DNA from: Desulfuromonadales bacterium
GTDB lineage: Bacteria > Desulfobacterota > Desulfuromonadia > Desulfuromonadales > UBA2294
Reading direction: 5' to 3'
Assembly (NCBI GenBank): GCA_014859615.1
Contig: JACUTX010000124.1
Span: 1 to 7,555 of the forward strand
DNA: 7,555 nucleotides
The notes beneath the pieces were generated by a model. The model was not told the DNA's origin. It was given only the letters and a program-made list of their open reading frames with translations, and ran no database searches. Below, piece by piece: positions 1-6,707 of this stretch (the first letter of the stretch is position 1; each line of letters begins with the position of its first letter). Position numbers and translations under genes: made by a program.

Positions 1-734
1 CGATCGACAATCTTGTCGACCTGATAATCCTTGAGCCGCAGACTGAGCATCTGATCAAACATGTTGCGACGAATCTTCTTCTGCTGTGCATCGAGCTTCA
101 GCTTCTTTTTCTTGTCGCTTTCACCCTTGATCTTTTCACTCAAATCTTGAAGTTCGGCTTCCTGCAGCTTTATACTTTCGACCAGAGCGAGAATACGGAC
201 GCGCTGTTTTGCACCTTGCGCCTCCCCCTCTTCGTCTTCGTAATCCTTGGTGATTTCCGAAACCTTGATCAACCCCCGCTCAAGACGGTCACCGAGCGAA
301 AGAATCTCCTTAACGGCAATCGGTGTTTTGAGAACCACACGACCGACCAGAGCCTCTCCCTCTTCTATCCGCTTGGCAATTTCAACTTCACCTTCACGCG
401 TCAGCAGCGGAACCTGCCCCATCTCACGCAGATACATGCGGACCGGGTCACTGGTTTTCCCAAGGGTACCGGCGTCAAATTCAGTCTCTTTTTCATCATC
501 GTCATCGGCATCGTCGTCATCGGAAGCGTGGTCAGAAATGTGCTGACCCTCGTCAGCCGAATCGATCACTTCAATATCCATATCGCCAAAAATGCTCATG
601 ACGCTGTCAAGATGCTCGGAGGAGACCATATCGGCCGGAAGGATTTCGTTGACTTCCTCGTAGGTCAGGTAGCCTTTTTCCTTCCCCAGATCGATCAGCT
701 GTTGTACTTCTTCGATACTCGATTTCTTTGCCAT
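1..734 (-). CDS. rpoD: RNA polymerase primary sigma factor RpoD, N-terminal part (runs off the left edge)
   Basis: This is the housekeeping sigma-70 factor, which directs RNA polymerase to most promoters. Only the first 244 codons are present; the two leftmost bases begin codon 245. Residues about 5-57 look like region 1.1 (IEEVQQLIDLGKEKGYLTYE, then ILPADM). Residues 71-87 form a strongly acidic linker containing two DDDD runs. Residues 96-127 match region 1.2 (DPVRMYLREMGQVPLLTREG, then EVEIAKRIEEGE). The rest, to residue 244, is the charged non-conserved region, rich in Lys and Glu. Regions 2-4 lie outside the window. The ATG at 732-734 is chosen because MAKKSSIEEVQ is a typical RpoD start and GAGGGG lies about 10 nt upstream. 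The gene follows dnaG by 68 bp, as in the classical macromolecular-synthesis operon. Identification is firm from regions 1.1 and 1.2. Confidence 0.96.
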   Translation of the reverse strand, partial: MAKKSSIEEVQQLIDLGKEKGYLTYEEVNEILPADMVSSEHLDSVMSIFGDMDIEVIDSADEGQHISDHASDDDDADDDDEKETEFDAGTLGKTSDPVRMYLREMGQVPLLTREGEVEIAKRIEEGEALVGRVVLKTPIAVKEILSLGDRLERGLIKVSEITKDYEDEEGEAQGAKQRVRILALVESIKLQEAELQDLSEKIKGESDKKKKLKLDAQQKKIRRNMFDQMLSLRLKDYQVDKIVD

Positions 735-778
735 GAAACATCTACCCCTCGATCAATCAGTATTTTTTCGAATTGAAC

Positions 779-806
779 ATTAATACACAAATCAAACTTT
801 TATCAA
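779..806 (-). promoter_or_regulatory. Possible sigma-70 promoter for rpoD in the dnaG-rpoD gap
   Basis: Reading the minus strand, TTGATA (801-806, five of six matches to TTGACA) is followed 16 bp later by ATTAAT (779-784, four of six matches to TATAAT). TATTAA at a 15-bp spacing is an alternative -10. Transcription would start near 772 and leave a leader of about 38 nt before the rpoD ATG. The -35 box overlaps the dnaG stop codon. A separate promoter just before rpoD is plausible because the sigma factor is needed in far larger amounts than primase. The region is AT-rich, so a chance match is quite possible. Confidence 0.3.
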
Positions 807-2620
807 AGCTTTTTTTCTTTTTTTTTCAATTTCATATAATCTCCCTGTAATTTTTCATGCTCTTTTATCTCCCCTTCCTGCAAGGCCTTCGCCATTTCTC
901 CCTTGAGTTTCAGCCCTTGAAGAGTCAAGGAATATTTCCGGGTAGAGAGGCGGCAACCGGCAAAAATTGCTTCGGGGTCTTCTTCCAGATTATCTGACCC
1001 GGTGCTTTCGATCGAAGCGAGCAGCTCCATGGCGCCGGGAGAGAGCCGGGGATGGAGCCGATCGGACTCCACCTGCGCACCGGCGGCAAAAACGTCGACC
1101 ACCAAGGCGGCAATCTCCCTGTAAAGGTCCCCCGGGAACAGCTCGTCAAGGAGCTCCTGGTCAATAACGGCCGGCGTTACAAGCCCGGAAAATATCAGGC
1201 GGAGCATCGTCGCCTGGGCTCTAACCACGGCATCAGGAACCTTCTCACCTCTCTCTTTTGGTCGCGCAAGAAGAGTTTTCTGCACCGGCGGCGGTCTCTT
1301 TTCACCCCTGATTTCCGGACTTTTCACTGCCGCTATCCGGCTGTAGAGCAGCGAAACATCGAGTCCGGTCCGTTCGGCAACCAGCTTGATGTAGAGATCT
1401 CTCTCGATGTCGCTGACCAGAAGTTTCAGTTTAGCTGCAATCGCTTCGACGGCCCGGGCACGCCCCTCAATTGTCGCGCCGCACTCCTTCAGGGTCAGAT
1501 CGATGTAATATTCAAGAATCGGTTGTGCGGCATCGAGACGGGCCCGCAGGGCGTCGCCCCCTTGCTCCGCCAGAAAGGAGTCCGGGTCTGCCCCGTCCGG
1601 CAGCGTAACCACAGCAACGGAGACTCCGACCGGGAGGAGAACATCCATCGACCGCAGCGTCGCTTTCTGTCCGGCCTTATCCTGATCGAACAGCATCAGC
1701 AGACGATCGGTATACCGCTTCAGCAGCCCGGCGTGGTCTGGGGTCAACGCTGTACCGCAGGTTGCAACTGCGTTTTCAAAACCGGCCTTTAGCAGCGCCA
1801 TCTGATCAAAATACCCTTCAACAACAATCCCGACATTTTCGCGCCGCATCGCTTCGCGTGCATTATGCAGACCGTATAGAATCCGGCTTTTGTGATAGAT
1901 GGGCGATTCGGGCGAATTGATGTATTTGGGGAGGGAGTCATCGAGAACCCGACCACCAAAAGCGACCACCTGATCACGAATATCATAAATCGGGATCATC
2001 AACCGCTTACGAAACAGATCAAAATCGTCCCGGCCGTCCTTCCCCGGCCGAACCAGGCCGAGCTGCTCACGCACCGTCTTCAGATCGAACCCTTTCTCCT
2101 TCAGATGTCTGGCCAGAGCGTCCCACTGTTCGGGTGCATAACCGAGACGAAACAGCCGGACGGTCTCGGCATCGAACCCGCGCTGACGAAGGTAGCGTCG
2201 CCCGGCGGCGGCCTCTTCGCCATCAAGGAGGAGCTGATGATAAAAATCGGCAGCAACCTCATTGATCCGGGCCAGCTTCTCCTGCTCCTGGCGCCGTTGC
2301 TCTTCCACCGGCGTCATCTTTTCATCCGGCACGTCGACGCCGGCCTTTTCCCCCAATCTGCGCACCGCTTCGGGGAATGCAACCCCTTCCATGCGCATCA
2401 AAAAAGTGAAAACGTTGCCGCCGACGCCACAACCGAAACAGTGGAAAATCTGTCGCGTGCTGTTGACATTGAATGACGGTGTCTTTTCAGAATGAAACGG
2501 GCAGAGACCGAGACTGTTGGCCCCGGATCGTTTCAGCGGCAGATACGAAGAGACAACCTCGACGATATCGGTCCGCTCGCGAATCTCCTGTATGAGCTCT
2601 TCGGCGATCGACCTGCTCAT
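803..2620 (-). CDS. dnaG: DNA primase DnaG
   Basis: DnaG makes the short RNA primers used by the replication fork and works with the DnaB helicase. The 605-residue protein has the expected layout. An N-terminal CHC2 zinc-binding domain has ligands C40, H43, C61 and C64 (LCPFH and HCFGCG). A catalytic core follows, with a Toprim domain at about 262-345. Its acidic residues are E268 (VVEGYFD) and D312/D314 (FDQDKAG), and PDGADPDSF lies near 341-349. A Pro/Arg/Lys-rich linker (about 437-460) leads to a C-terminal helicase-binding-type domain (about 465-590). The last residues are very Lys-rich (KLKKKEKKL). The ATG at 2618-2620 overlaps the mutS2 stop codon as ATGA, and only a weak GAGA precedes it, so translation is probably coupled to mutS2. 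The length is slightly above the roughly 580 residues of E. coli DnaG. All catalytic and zinc residues are intact. Confidence 0.97.
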   Translation of the reverse strand: MSRSIAEELIQEIRERTDIVEVVSSYLPLKRSGANSLGLCPFHSEKTPSFNVNSTRQIFHCFGCGVGGNVFTFLMRMEGVAFPEAVRRLGEKAGVDVPDEKMTPVEEQRRQEQEKLARINEVAADFYHQLLLDGEEAAAGRRYLRQRGFDAETVRLFRLGYAPEQWDALARHLKEKGFDLKTVREQLGLVRPGKDGRDDFDLFRKRLMIPIYDIRDQVVAFGGRVLDDSLPKYINSPESPIYHKSRILYGLHNAREAMRRENVGIVVEGYFDQMALLKAGFENAVATCGTALTPDHAGLLKRYTDRLLMLFDQDKAGQKATLRSMDVLLPVGVSVAVVTLPDGADPDSFLAEQGGDALRARLDAAQPILEYYIDLTLKECGATIEGRARAVEAIAAKLKLLVSDIERDLYIKLVAERTGLDVSLLYSRIAAVKSPEIRGEKRPPPVQKTLLARPKERGEKVPDAVVRAQATMLRLIFSGLVTPAVIDQELLDELFPGDLYREIAALVVDVFAAGAQVESDRLHPRLSPGAMELLASIESTGSDNLEEDPEAIFAGCRLSTRKYSLTLQGLKLKGEMAKALQEGEIKEHEKLQGDYMKLKKKEKKL

Positions 2621-4971
2621 CGGTTTCTCATTTCGATAACGGTAACATTATCACCACCGGAATCCGGCCCGGCAGCGTGAAACGCCGCGACCGCCCGGTT
2701 AGCGGCTAACTGCTCACGAACGACGCGCCGCAAAACTCCTTCGCCCGAGCCGTGTATCACTTCGAGTGCATTGATATCGTGCAGAAGAGCGTCATCCAGA
2801 AAACGCTCGAGTTCCGAGACCGCATCATCAACCCGTTTGCCGACCAGCAACAGTCGCGGGACGAATCGTTCCCGTTCGACCTGCCGGTTCATCTGCAGAC
2901 CCTCTTTTTTGGCCGAAAAACGACGCGGCTGATACTGACCGAGTTTCCCCGGCGCAAGGCGCATCCGCTTCCCCTGCACATCGAGCTCAATTTTTCCGGC
3001 CGTCACCTGGGTGACCACCCCATCGACACCGAGTGTCACAACCTGCAGATGCTCACCGGTCCGGACATCTTGTGGTGTCTTCAGCAGCAGAGCCGAGTGC
3101 GGCCGCGCTTTTTGCAATGTGTCTCCAACCGCTTTGACCGCCGCTACAACAGCGGCTTTCTCCGGGAGAGTCTGCGCCGCCGGGAGCCGATCAAACAGCC
3201 GCTGAACCTCACGTTGTGCCTCGCGAACCAGTTTTTCACCCTGTTTGATCGACCGCACAAGCAACCCCTGCTTCTGCTCCTCAAACGCGCGCAACAGACG
3301 GCGACGGGTCTCACGATCCTGACGGGCGGCCGCGAGATGCTGCTCTGTTTCACTCTTTTCGTTCTGCAGCTGCCGCACGAGATTGTTCAATTCGACAATC
3401 AATTGCCGCCCCTCCTGCTCCCCTTCACCCAGATAACACTGCGCCCGTTCGAGCACTGCGTCAGAAATGCCGTAGTGACGGGCGATAGTAAAAGCGCTGC
3501 TCTCGCCCGGAATGCCGTAGTGAAGGCGGTAAGTCGGCTTCAGCGTGGCCGGATCGAATTCGACCGCTGCATTCTCAACATCCTCACGCAGCTGTGCATA
3601 CCCCTTGAGCAGATTGAGATGCGTGGTCAGCAGAACCCGCGTCTTGCGGGTACGCAGCTGATCGAGCACCGCCAGAATCAACGCCGCCCCTTCGGACGGG
3701 TCAGTTCCGGTTCCGGCTTCATCAATCAACACCAGCGATCCGGCATCGGCTTCATCCAGTATTGTCCGGAGACGGGTCAGATGACCGGCAAAAGTCGAAA
3801 GATGATTTTCGATACTCTGATCGTCACCAATATCGGCAAAGACGGTGGCAAAAAGATGCAGGCGACTGTCGGGGTGGCACGGGATCGGCAGACCGGCCCG
3901 CACCATCAACACCAGCAGACCGACGGTTTTCAAGGCGACGGTCTTGCCGCCGGTGTTCGGCCCACTGATCACGAGGACACTGTTTTTTTCCCCCAGATGC
4001 AGATCGACCGGAACAATAGTGCTCGTATCTTCACAACTGAAAAGCAACAGCGGGTGGCGGCTCTGACGAAGGTCGATAAGCGGTTCATCGACAAGATGCG
4101 GTACCACGGCGGCACATTTTCGGGCAAAACGGGCTGTGGCAGAACGAAGATCGAGATGAACCACAACCGCCTGATTCACCAGAATCGCCGCTGAATCGAC
4201 CATCAGCGCCGCACTCAGACTCTGCAAAATCCGGCGCTCTTCAGCCGCTTCATTCTGCAGCAGCTGCTGTAGAGCATTATTGCGATCCAGGACCGCAGCC
4301 GGCTCAACAAACAGCGTCTGCCCACTGGCCGAAGAATCGTGCACAAACCCTTTAACCTTGCCGCGAAAATCAGCCTTGACCGGCACGACGTAACGACCGT
4401 TGCGCTCGGTCACCAGCTGATCCTGAAAAGCACCGGAGAAGCGTCCATCGCTGAACATTTTCTCCAGTTCCCGACGCAGCGAGTGACGATTCGAACCGAT
4501 GCTCTTGCGGATCCGCGCCAGTTCCGGCGAGGCCGAATCGAGAATTTCACCGCGACTCCCGATGCTTGAACGGATCATGGCGGTCAGTTCCAGACACGAC
4601 TGCATCGTTTTGACCTGCGGTGTGATCCGGGGCAGACCATCTCTACCGGTAAAAAAAACCCGCACCGCATCCATGGTTTCGAGTGAAGCAAGAACCAGCA
4701 GAAAGCTTTCGGCATCGAGACAGCTCCCGGTTGCCAGCAAAGAATTGAGAAACGGCACGAGATCGTGCAGACCTCCAATCGGCGGCGATTCCCCGGTTTC
4801 AAGAAGGTTCAGTAGTTCGGACGCTTCGGCCAGAGCCACAACCACCTCGGCGTCAGACGACAGAGGACGCAGCTGTAGAGCGCGCTTGAATCCGGGCTCG
4901 GTCTGGGTAAAACCGGCCAGGAGTTGAACGATTTTATCAAACTCTAGTCGTTGCAAGGTCTGCTCAAACAT
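2617..4971 (-). CDS. mutS2: MutS2 family ATPase with C-terminal Smr domain
   Basis: This is a MutS paralogue that lacks the mismatch-recognition domain. Studied relatives suppress homologous recombination or act on collided ribosomes (the Bacillus protein, also called RqcU). Its length of 784 residues is typical. The start MFEQTLQRLEFDKIVQLLA matches the family. Residues about 140-280 form the core/clamp region, with YVVPVKADFRGKVKGFVHDS at 194-213. The ATPase carries Walker A GPNTGGKT (337-344), DIGDDQS (380-386) and Walker B LVLIDEAGTGTDPSEG (413-428), followed by LLTTH (447-451). A coiled coil spans about 515-595, and a KOW-like segment lies at about 635-675. The Smr domain (about 703-784) keeps HGSGEG (740-745), but its LDLRG-type motif reads LLLVG (707-711). 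The ATG at 4969-4971 has a weak AGAGTAGAG upstream. The gene lies 36 bp downstream of cvpA and overlaps dnaG by 4 bp. Family assignment is firm; the in vivo role is inferred from relatives. Confidence 0.96.
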   Translation of the reverse strand: MFEQTLQRLEFDKIVQLLAGFTQTEPGFKRALQLRPLSSDAEVVVALAEASELLNLLETGESPPIGGLHDLVPFLNSLLATGSCLDAESFLLVLASLETMDAVRVFFTGRDGLPRITPQVKTMQSCLELTAMIRSSIGSRGEILDSASPELARIRKSIGSNRHSLRRELEKMFSDGRFSGAFQDQLVTERNGRYVVPVKADFRGKVKGFVHDSSASGQTLFVEPAAVLDRNNALQQLLQNEAAEERRILQSLSAALMVDSAAILVNQAVVVHLDLRSATARFARKCAAVVPHLVDEPLIDLRQSRHPLLLFSCEDTSTIVPVDLHLGEKNSVLVISGPNTGGKTVALKTVGLLVLMVRAGLPIPCHPDSRLHLFATVFADIGDDQSIENHLSTFAGHLTRLRTILDEADAGSLVLIDEAGTGTDPSEGAALILAVLDQLRTRKTRVLLTTHLNLLKGYAQLREDVENAAVEFDPATLKPTYRLHYGIPGESSAFTIARHYGISDAVLERAQCYLGEGEQEGRQLIVELNNLVRQLQNEKSETEQHLAAARQDRETRRRLLRAFEEQKQGLLVRSIKQGEKLVREAQREVQRLFDRLPAAQTLPEKAAVVAAVKAVGDTLQKARPHSALLLKTPQDVRTGEHLQVVTLGVDGVVTQVTAGKIELDVQGKRMRLAPGKLGQYQPRRFSAKKEGLQMNRQVERERFVPRLLLVGKRVDDAVSELERFLDDALLHDINALEVIHGSGEGVLRRVVREQLAANRAVAAFHAAGPDSGGDNVTVIEMRNR

Positions 4972-5007
4972 CTCTACTCTGTCTGACGAGTCACAGGATC
5001 ATAACGG

Positions 5008-5496
5008 CTATATCTCCGGCATAAACGCCCAACCGCCGGTAAAGACCTGTTCTCCGAGCTGAATAAACGGCGGGGCAAGGGTGGAAACATCACGCTGGAG
5101 ATCGAGACCGGCCGGGAGCGGCTGCGTGGTCGAAGCAAAGATCAGCAGGGAGACGATGATCACTCCCTGAATCAGCCCGAACAGCCCCCCCGCCACACGA
5201 TTCAGGCCACCGACATACATCAGTTTGACATAGCGCGACAGCACCATCCCGATCAGCCCGAACATCAGCATGGTCAGCAGAAATATAGCCAGAAAAGCGA
5301 GAACAGCACAAAGCTGTTCCGGCAGAGAGAAGGCGATCACCATCCGGGTCGCCAAAGGTTGACTGAAATTAAGTGCCAGCAAGGCTCCGGCAAGCAGTCC
5401 GACCAGGGTGCAGAGCTCCTTCATCAGACCACGCAACAGCCCCTTGAGGGTAAACGCTCCGAGAATGACGAGAATAAGGATGTCGAAAATATTCAT
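5008..5496 (-). CDS. cvpA: CvpA family inner-membrane protein
   Basis: This is a small multi-pass membrane protein of 162 residues. In Enterobacteria the family is linked to colicin V production and envelope stress tolerance; its molecular activity is not established. The N-terminus, MNIFDILILVILGAFTLKGL followed by LRGLMKEL, fits the family pattern of an Asp followed by a hydrophobic helix and a G-rich turn. Four membrane segments can be read at about 4-22, 28-46, 62-86 and 100-121. A soluble tail of about 40 residues follows. I chose the ATG at 5494-5496, which has TTGAGGG a few bases upstream. The open frame extends back to a TTG at 5614-5616, but that adds 40 charged residues with no family resemblance and no clear ribosome-binding site. 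The gene sits between yqeY and mutS2 in the same orientation, which suggests cotranscription. CvpA-family genes next to mutS2 are common, so the context supports the call. Confidence 0.88.
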   Translation of the reverse strand: MNIFDILILVILGAFTLKGLLRGLMKELCTLVGLLAGALLALNFSQPLATRMVIAFSLPEQLCAVLAFLAIFLLTMLMFGLIGMVLSRYVKLMYVGGLNRVAGGLFGLIQGVIIVSLLIFASTTQPLPAGLDLQRDVSTLAPPFIQLGEQVFTGGWAFMPEI

Positions 5497-5499
5497 CGA

Positions 5500-5507
5500 T
5501 CCCTCAA
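5500..5507 (-). promoter_or_regulatory. Ribosome-binding site that decides the cvpA start
   Basis: On the minus strand TTGAGGGA lies four to five bases before the ATG at 5496. It is the best Shine-Dalgarno match in the region and favours this ATG over the upstream TTG at 5616 and over an internal ATG further upstream. Confidence 0.65.
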
Positions 5508-5585
5508 GAAACCTGAATTCATGACTCTTTTCGAGCCTTTTTTGCATCAAGATTGAACGGTTACAACGATTGCGCTCTTTTGCCC

Positions 5586-5607
5586 GGAGGCTGTAAAGCC
5601 TTCTTTT
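5586..5607 (+). terminator. Possible plus-strand hairpin followed by a short T-tract
   Basis: In the 144-bp gap between yqeY and cvpA, the plus strand reads AGGCT-GTAA-AGCCT (5588-5601). G·U and G-C pairs lengthen the stem to about 7 bp, closing a GNRA-type tetraloop. TTTT follows at 5604-5607. On the minus strand the same bases pair less well and no T-tract follows, so this would not stop the yqeY-cvpA transcript. With no plus-strand gene nearby it may only limit antisense transcription, or be chance. The rest of the gap holds no recognisable gene, and T7 just after the yqeY stop has no GC hairpin before it. Confidence 0.2.
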
Positions 5608-5640
5608 CGCTGACAATCCGAAAAAAAGAGGGGGCTGTCA

Positions 5641-6087
5641 TCAGGAGCATAAGCGAGCTTTGACCAGAGTGCTGACCAGCTTCCCATCGGCCTGCCCCAG
5701 CGTCTTTTCGGTCAGCACTTTCATGACCCGCCCCATATCCTTCATCGAGGTGGCGCCGAGCTCGGCAACAACGGCATCGACCAGTTCGCGAACCTGCTCC
5801 TCGCTCAACTGGGGAGGGAGAAACGACTGTAAAATAATGAGTTCCGCCTCCTCCTTGGCGGCCAGCTCCAGCCGATCGCCGTTGCGAAACGCTTCAGCCG
5901 CTTCCCGACGCTGCTTGACCAGAGTCGAGATGATGGAAGTTACGGCGGCGTCATCGAGTCCCCTACCAGCTTCGATCTCTTTATTCTTGATGGCGGAGAG
6001 GGTCATTCGTACCGTGCCGAGACGGACCGCATCTCTGGCTTTCATCGCCTCTTTCATGGCGGTGGTCAATGTCGCTTTGAGACTCAT
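5641..6087 (-). CDS. yqeY: GatB/YqeY domain protein
   Basis: This is a 148-residue protein made of a single GatB/YqeY domain. The domain is shared with the tail of the GatB subunit of aspartyl/glutamyl-tRNA amidotransferase, where it contacts tRNA. The role of the stand-alone protein is not established, but tRNA-related binding is usually assumed. Family hallmarks are visible: an N-terminal helical part with RLGTVRMTLSAIKNKEIEAG (22-41), the segment LAAKEEAELIILQSFLPPQL (75-94), DMGRVMKVL (117-125) and GQADGKLVSTLVKARL near the end. The ATG at 6085-6087 has AAGGATA about 9 nt upstream. In many deltaproteobacteria this gene sits between rpsU and the dnaG-rpoD genes. Here it is the first gene after a 287-bp gap with no rpsU before it. 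It probably starts the yqeY-cvpA-mutS2-dnaG-rpoD unit, although no convincing promoter was found in front of it. Confidence 0.94.
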   Translation of the reverse strand: MSLKATLTTAMKEAMKARDAVRLGTVRMTLSAIKNKEIEAGRGLDDAAVTSIISTLVKQRREAAEAFRNGDRLELAAKEEAELIILQSFLPPQLSEEQVRELVDAVVAELGATSMKDMGRVMKVLTEKTLGQADGKLVSTLVKARLCS

Positions 6088-6192
6088 AACAGCTATCCTT
6101 TATCCTTAAATTAACTTTTTTGTGTTGCTTACTTCGCTCCACCAAAGAGCGATGAAACAAGGGTATAATCAATCTCACGCCCGTTCGCGCTG

Positions 6193-6261
6193 CTCACTCA
6201 AGGCGCAAAGAAAAGTTTAGGTTACAGGTTAATCCTTGGCGACTTTGTGGCTTTGTGTGAG
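6193..6261. repeat. Imperfect inverted repeat built on CAAAG-type units
   Basis: The left arm (6193-6210, CTCACTCAAGGCGCAAAG) and the right arm (6243-6261, CTTTGTGGCTTTGTGTGAG) are inverted copies of each other with three mismatches and a one-base gap, separated by 32 nt. On the minus strand the right arm holds two CACAAAG units and then CGCCAAGG, a short degenerate tandem of the kind (CGCAAAGA-like) that I recall from intergenic regions of many environmental Proteobacteria. The function is unknown. It could be a decayed mobile repeat or a transcript-folding element. Confidence 0.5.
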
Positions 6262-6300
6262 ACAGGATTTTGCTTTTTATCCTTAAGTTGAGATCCTGTC
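6261..6300. repeat. Perfect 8-bp inverted repeat (GACAGGAT/ATCCTGTC)
   Basis: GACAGGAT at 6261-6268 is exactly matched by ATCCTGTC at 6293-6300 across a 24-nt spacer. A few wobble pairs can extend the stem inward on the plus strand. It abuts the CAAAG-type repeat and overlaps it by one base, so both may belong to one composite element of about 108 bp (6193-6300). Neither strand shows a T-tract directly after the hairpin, so it is not a typical intrinsic terminator. Confidence 0.5.
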
Positions 6301-6374
6301 ACCAAATCGAAACGATATGTAATACTGTAATCAGAGCTCAGGTTGGGTCAAATAGACCACCCTATAACTTTAAA

Positions 6375-6707
6375 TTAAGAGCGGCTCGCTTTTTCGTCGA
6401 TGCCGGAGATCCCGAAACGACGCTGCAATTCAGCATAAATCTGCTCCGGCGGCAGGTCGTAGTAACCGAGCAGGACGATCGTGTGAAACCAGAGGTCGGC
6501 AACTTCACTGACGATCTCCTTTTCGACTCCCCCTTTGCCGGCAATGGCGACTTCGGTCGCCTCCTCGCCAACTTTGCCGAGCACCTTGTCGAGCCCCTTG
6601 GCATAAAGCGACGCCACGTAGGAGCTGCTGGCATCGGCCTGTTTACGCTGCAATACAATCTCGTAGAGCTGACTCAGGATATCATCCGACTGACCGGCAT
6701 CACTCAT
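6375..6707 (-). CDS. hisE: Phosphoribosyl-ATP pyrophosphatase HisE
   Basis: HisE is the second enzyme of histidine synthesis. It hydrolyses phosphoribosyl-ATP to phosphoribosyl-AMP and pyrophosphate in the cytosol. The 110-residue protein is an all-helical, MazG-like fold of normal length for a stand-alone HisE, not fused to HisI. The metal-binding pattern is visible as EExxE at 48-52 (KVGEEATEV) and ExxD at 68-71 (EIVSEVADLWFHTIVLL). SYVASLYAKGLDKVLGK (29-45) is the typical preceding segment. The ATG at 6705-6707 is chosen because AGGAGA lies 7-8 nt upstream. An open frame continues upstream to 6851, but it runs inside hisF. The start overlaps the end of hisF by 8 bp, which suggests translational coupling. 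HisE is the last his gene here; HisI, needed for the next step, is not in the window. Confidence 0.96.
   Translation of the reverse strand: MSDAGQSDDILSQLYEIVLQRKQADASSSYVASLYAKGLDKVLGKVGEEATEVAIAGKGGVEKEIVSEVADLWFHTIVLLGYYDLPPEQIYAELQRRFGISGIDEKASRS

Larger units (their letters stand above)
6088..6374. other. Intergenic region between hisE and yqeY, no gene seen
   Basis: No convincing gene lies in these 287 bases. Short frames here show no S21-like or HIT-like sequence. The right part (6193-6300) is occupied by imperfect inverted repeats. A 6-bp hairpin, TCGCTC/GAGCGA with a 7-nt loop, lies at 6134-6152, in what would be the leader of yqeY. GATTATACC on the minus strand (about 6164-6172) is a weak -10-like sequence with no good -35 partner. 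No hairpin with a following T-tract was found after hisE, so the stop signal of the his operon is not evident. The region must contain at least the his operon end and probably the start of the yqeY transcript. Confidence 0.6.

Noticed and set aside
147..776. A 209-codon plus-strand frame antisense to rpoD
   Set aside because: It is codon-aligned opposite rpoD. The minus strand carries clear sigma-70 regions 1.1 and 1.2.
1052..1792. A 246-codon plus-strand frame antisense to dnaG
   Set aside because: It has the same codon-aligned register opposite an intact dnaG, so it is explained by avoidance of TTA, CTA and TCA codons.
2752..4194. A 480-codon open frame on the plus strand, antisense to mutS2
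   Set aside because: Its codons align exactly with mutS2 codons in reverse. Stops would require TTA, CTA or TCA in mutS2, which this genome avoids. The protein is low-quality and resembles no family I know, while mutS2 is complete on the other strand.
523..5480. Search for a defence system, CRISPR array, insertion sequence or tRNA
   Set aside because: The region is filled with intact housekeeping genes. No spaced repeats, transposase, terminal repeats or cloverleaf-like sequence was seen.
5497..5616. An N-terminal extension of cvpA from a TTG at 5616
   Set aside because: The extra 40 residues are charged and unlike the family, the start codon is weak, and the ATG at 5496 has a good ribosome-binding site and a typical CvpA start.
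5981..6178. A small minus-strand frame considered as a possible rpsU
   Set aside because: Its sequence lacks the Arg/Lys-rich S21 pattern, and most of it runs through yqeY in another frame.
6377..6394. A short hairpin with a T-run at the hisE stop, considered as the his operon terminator
   Set aside because: The stem has only about four strong pairs with a 3-nt loop, and the T-run follows it on the plus strand, which is the wrong direction for hisE.
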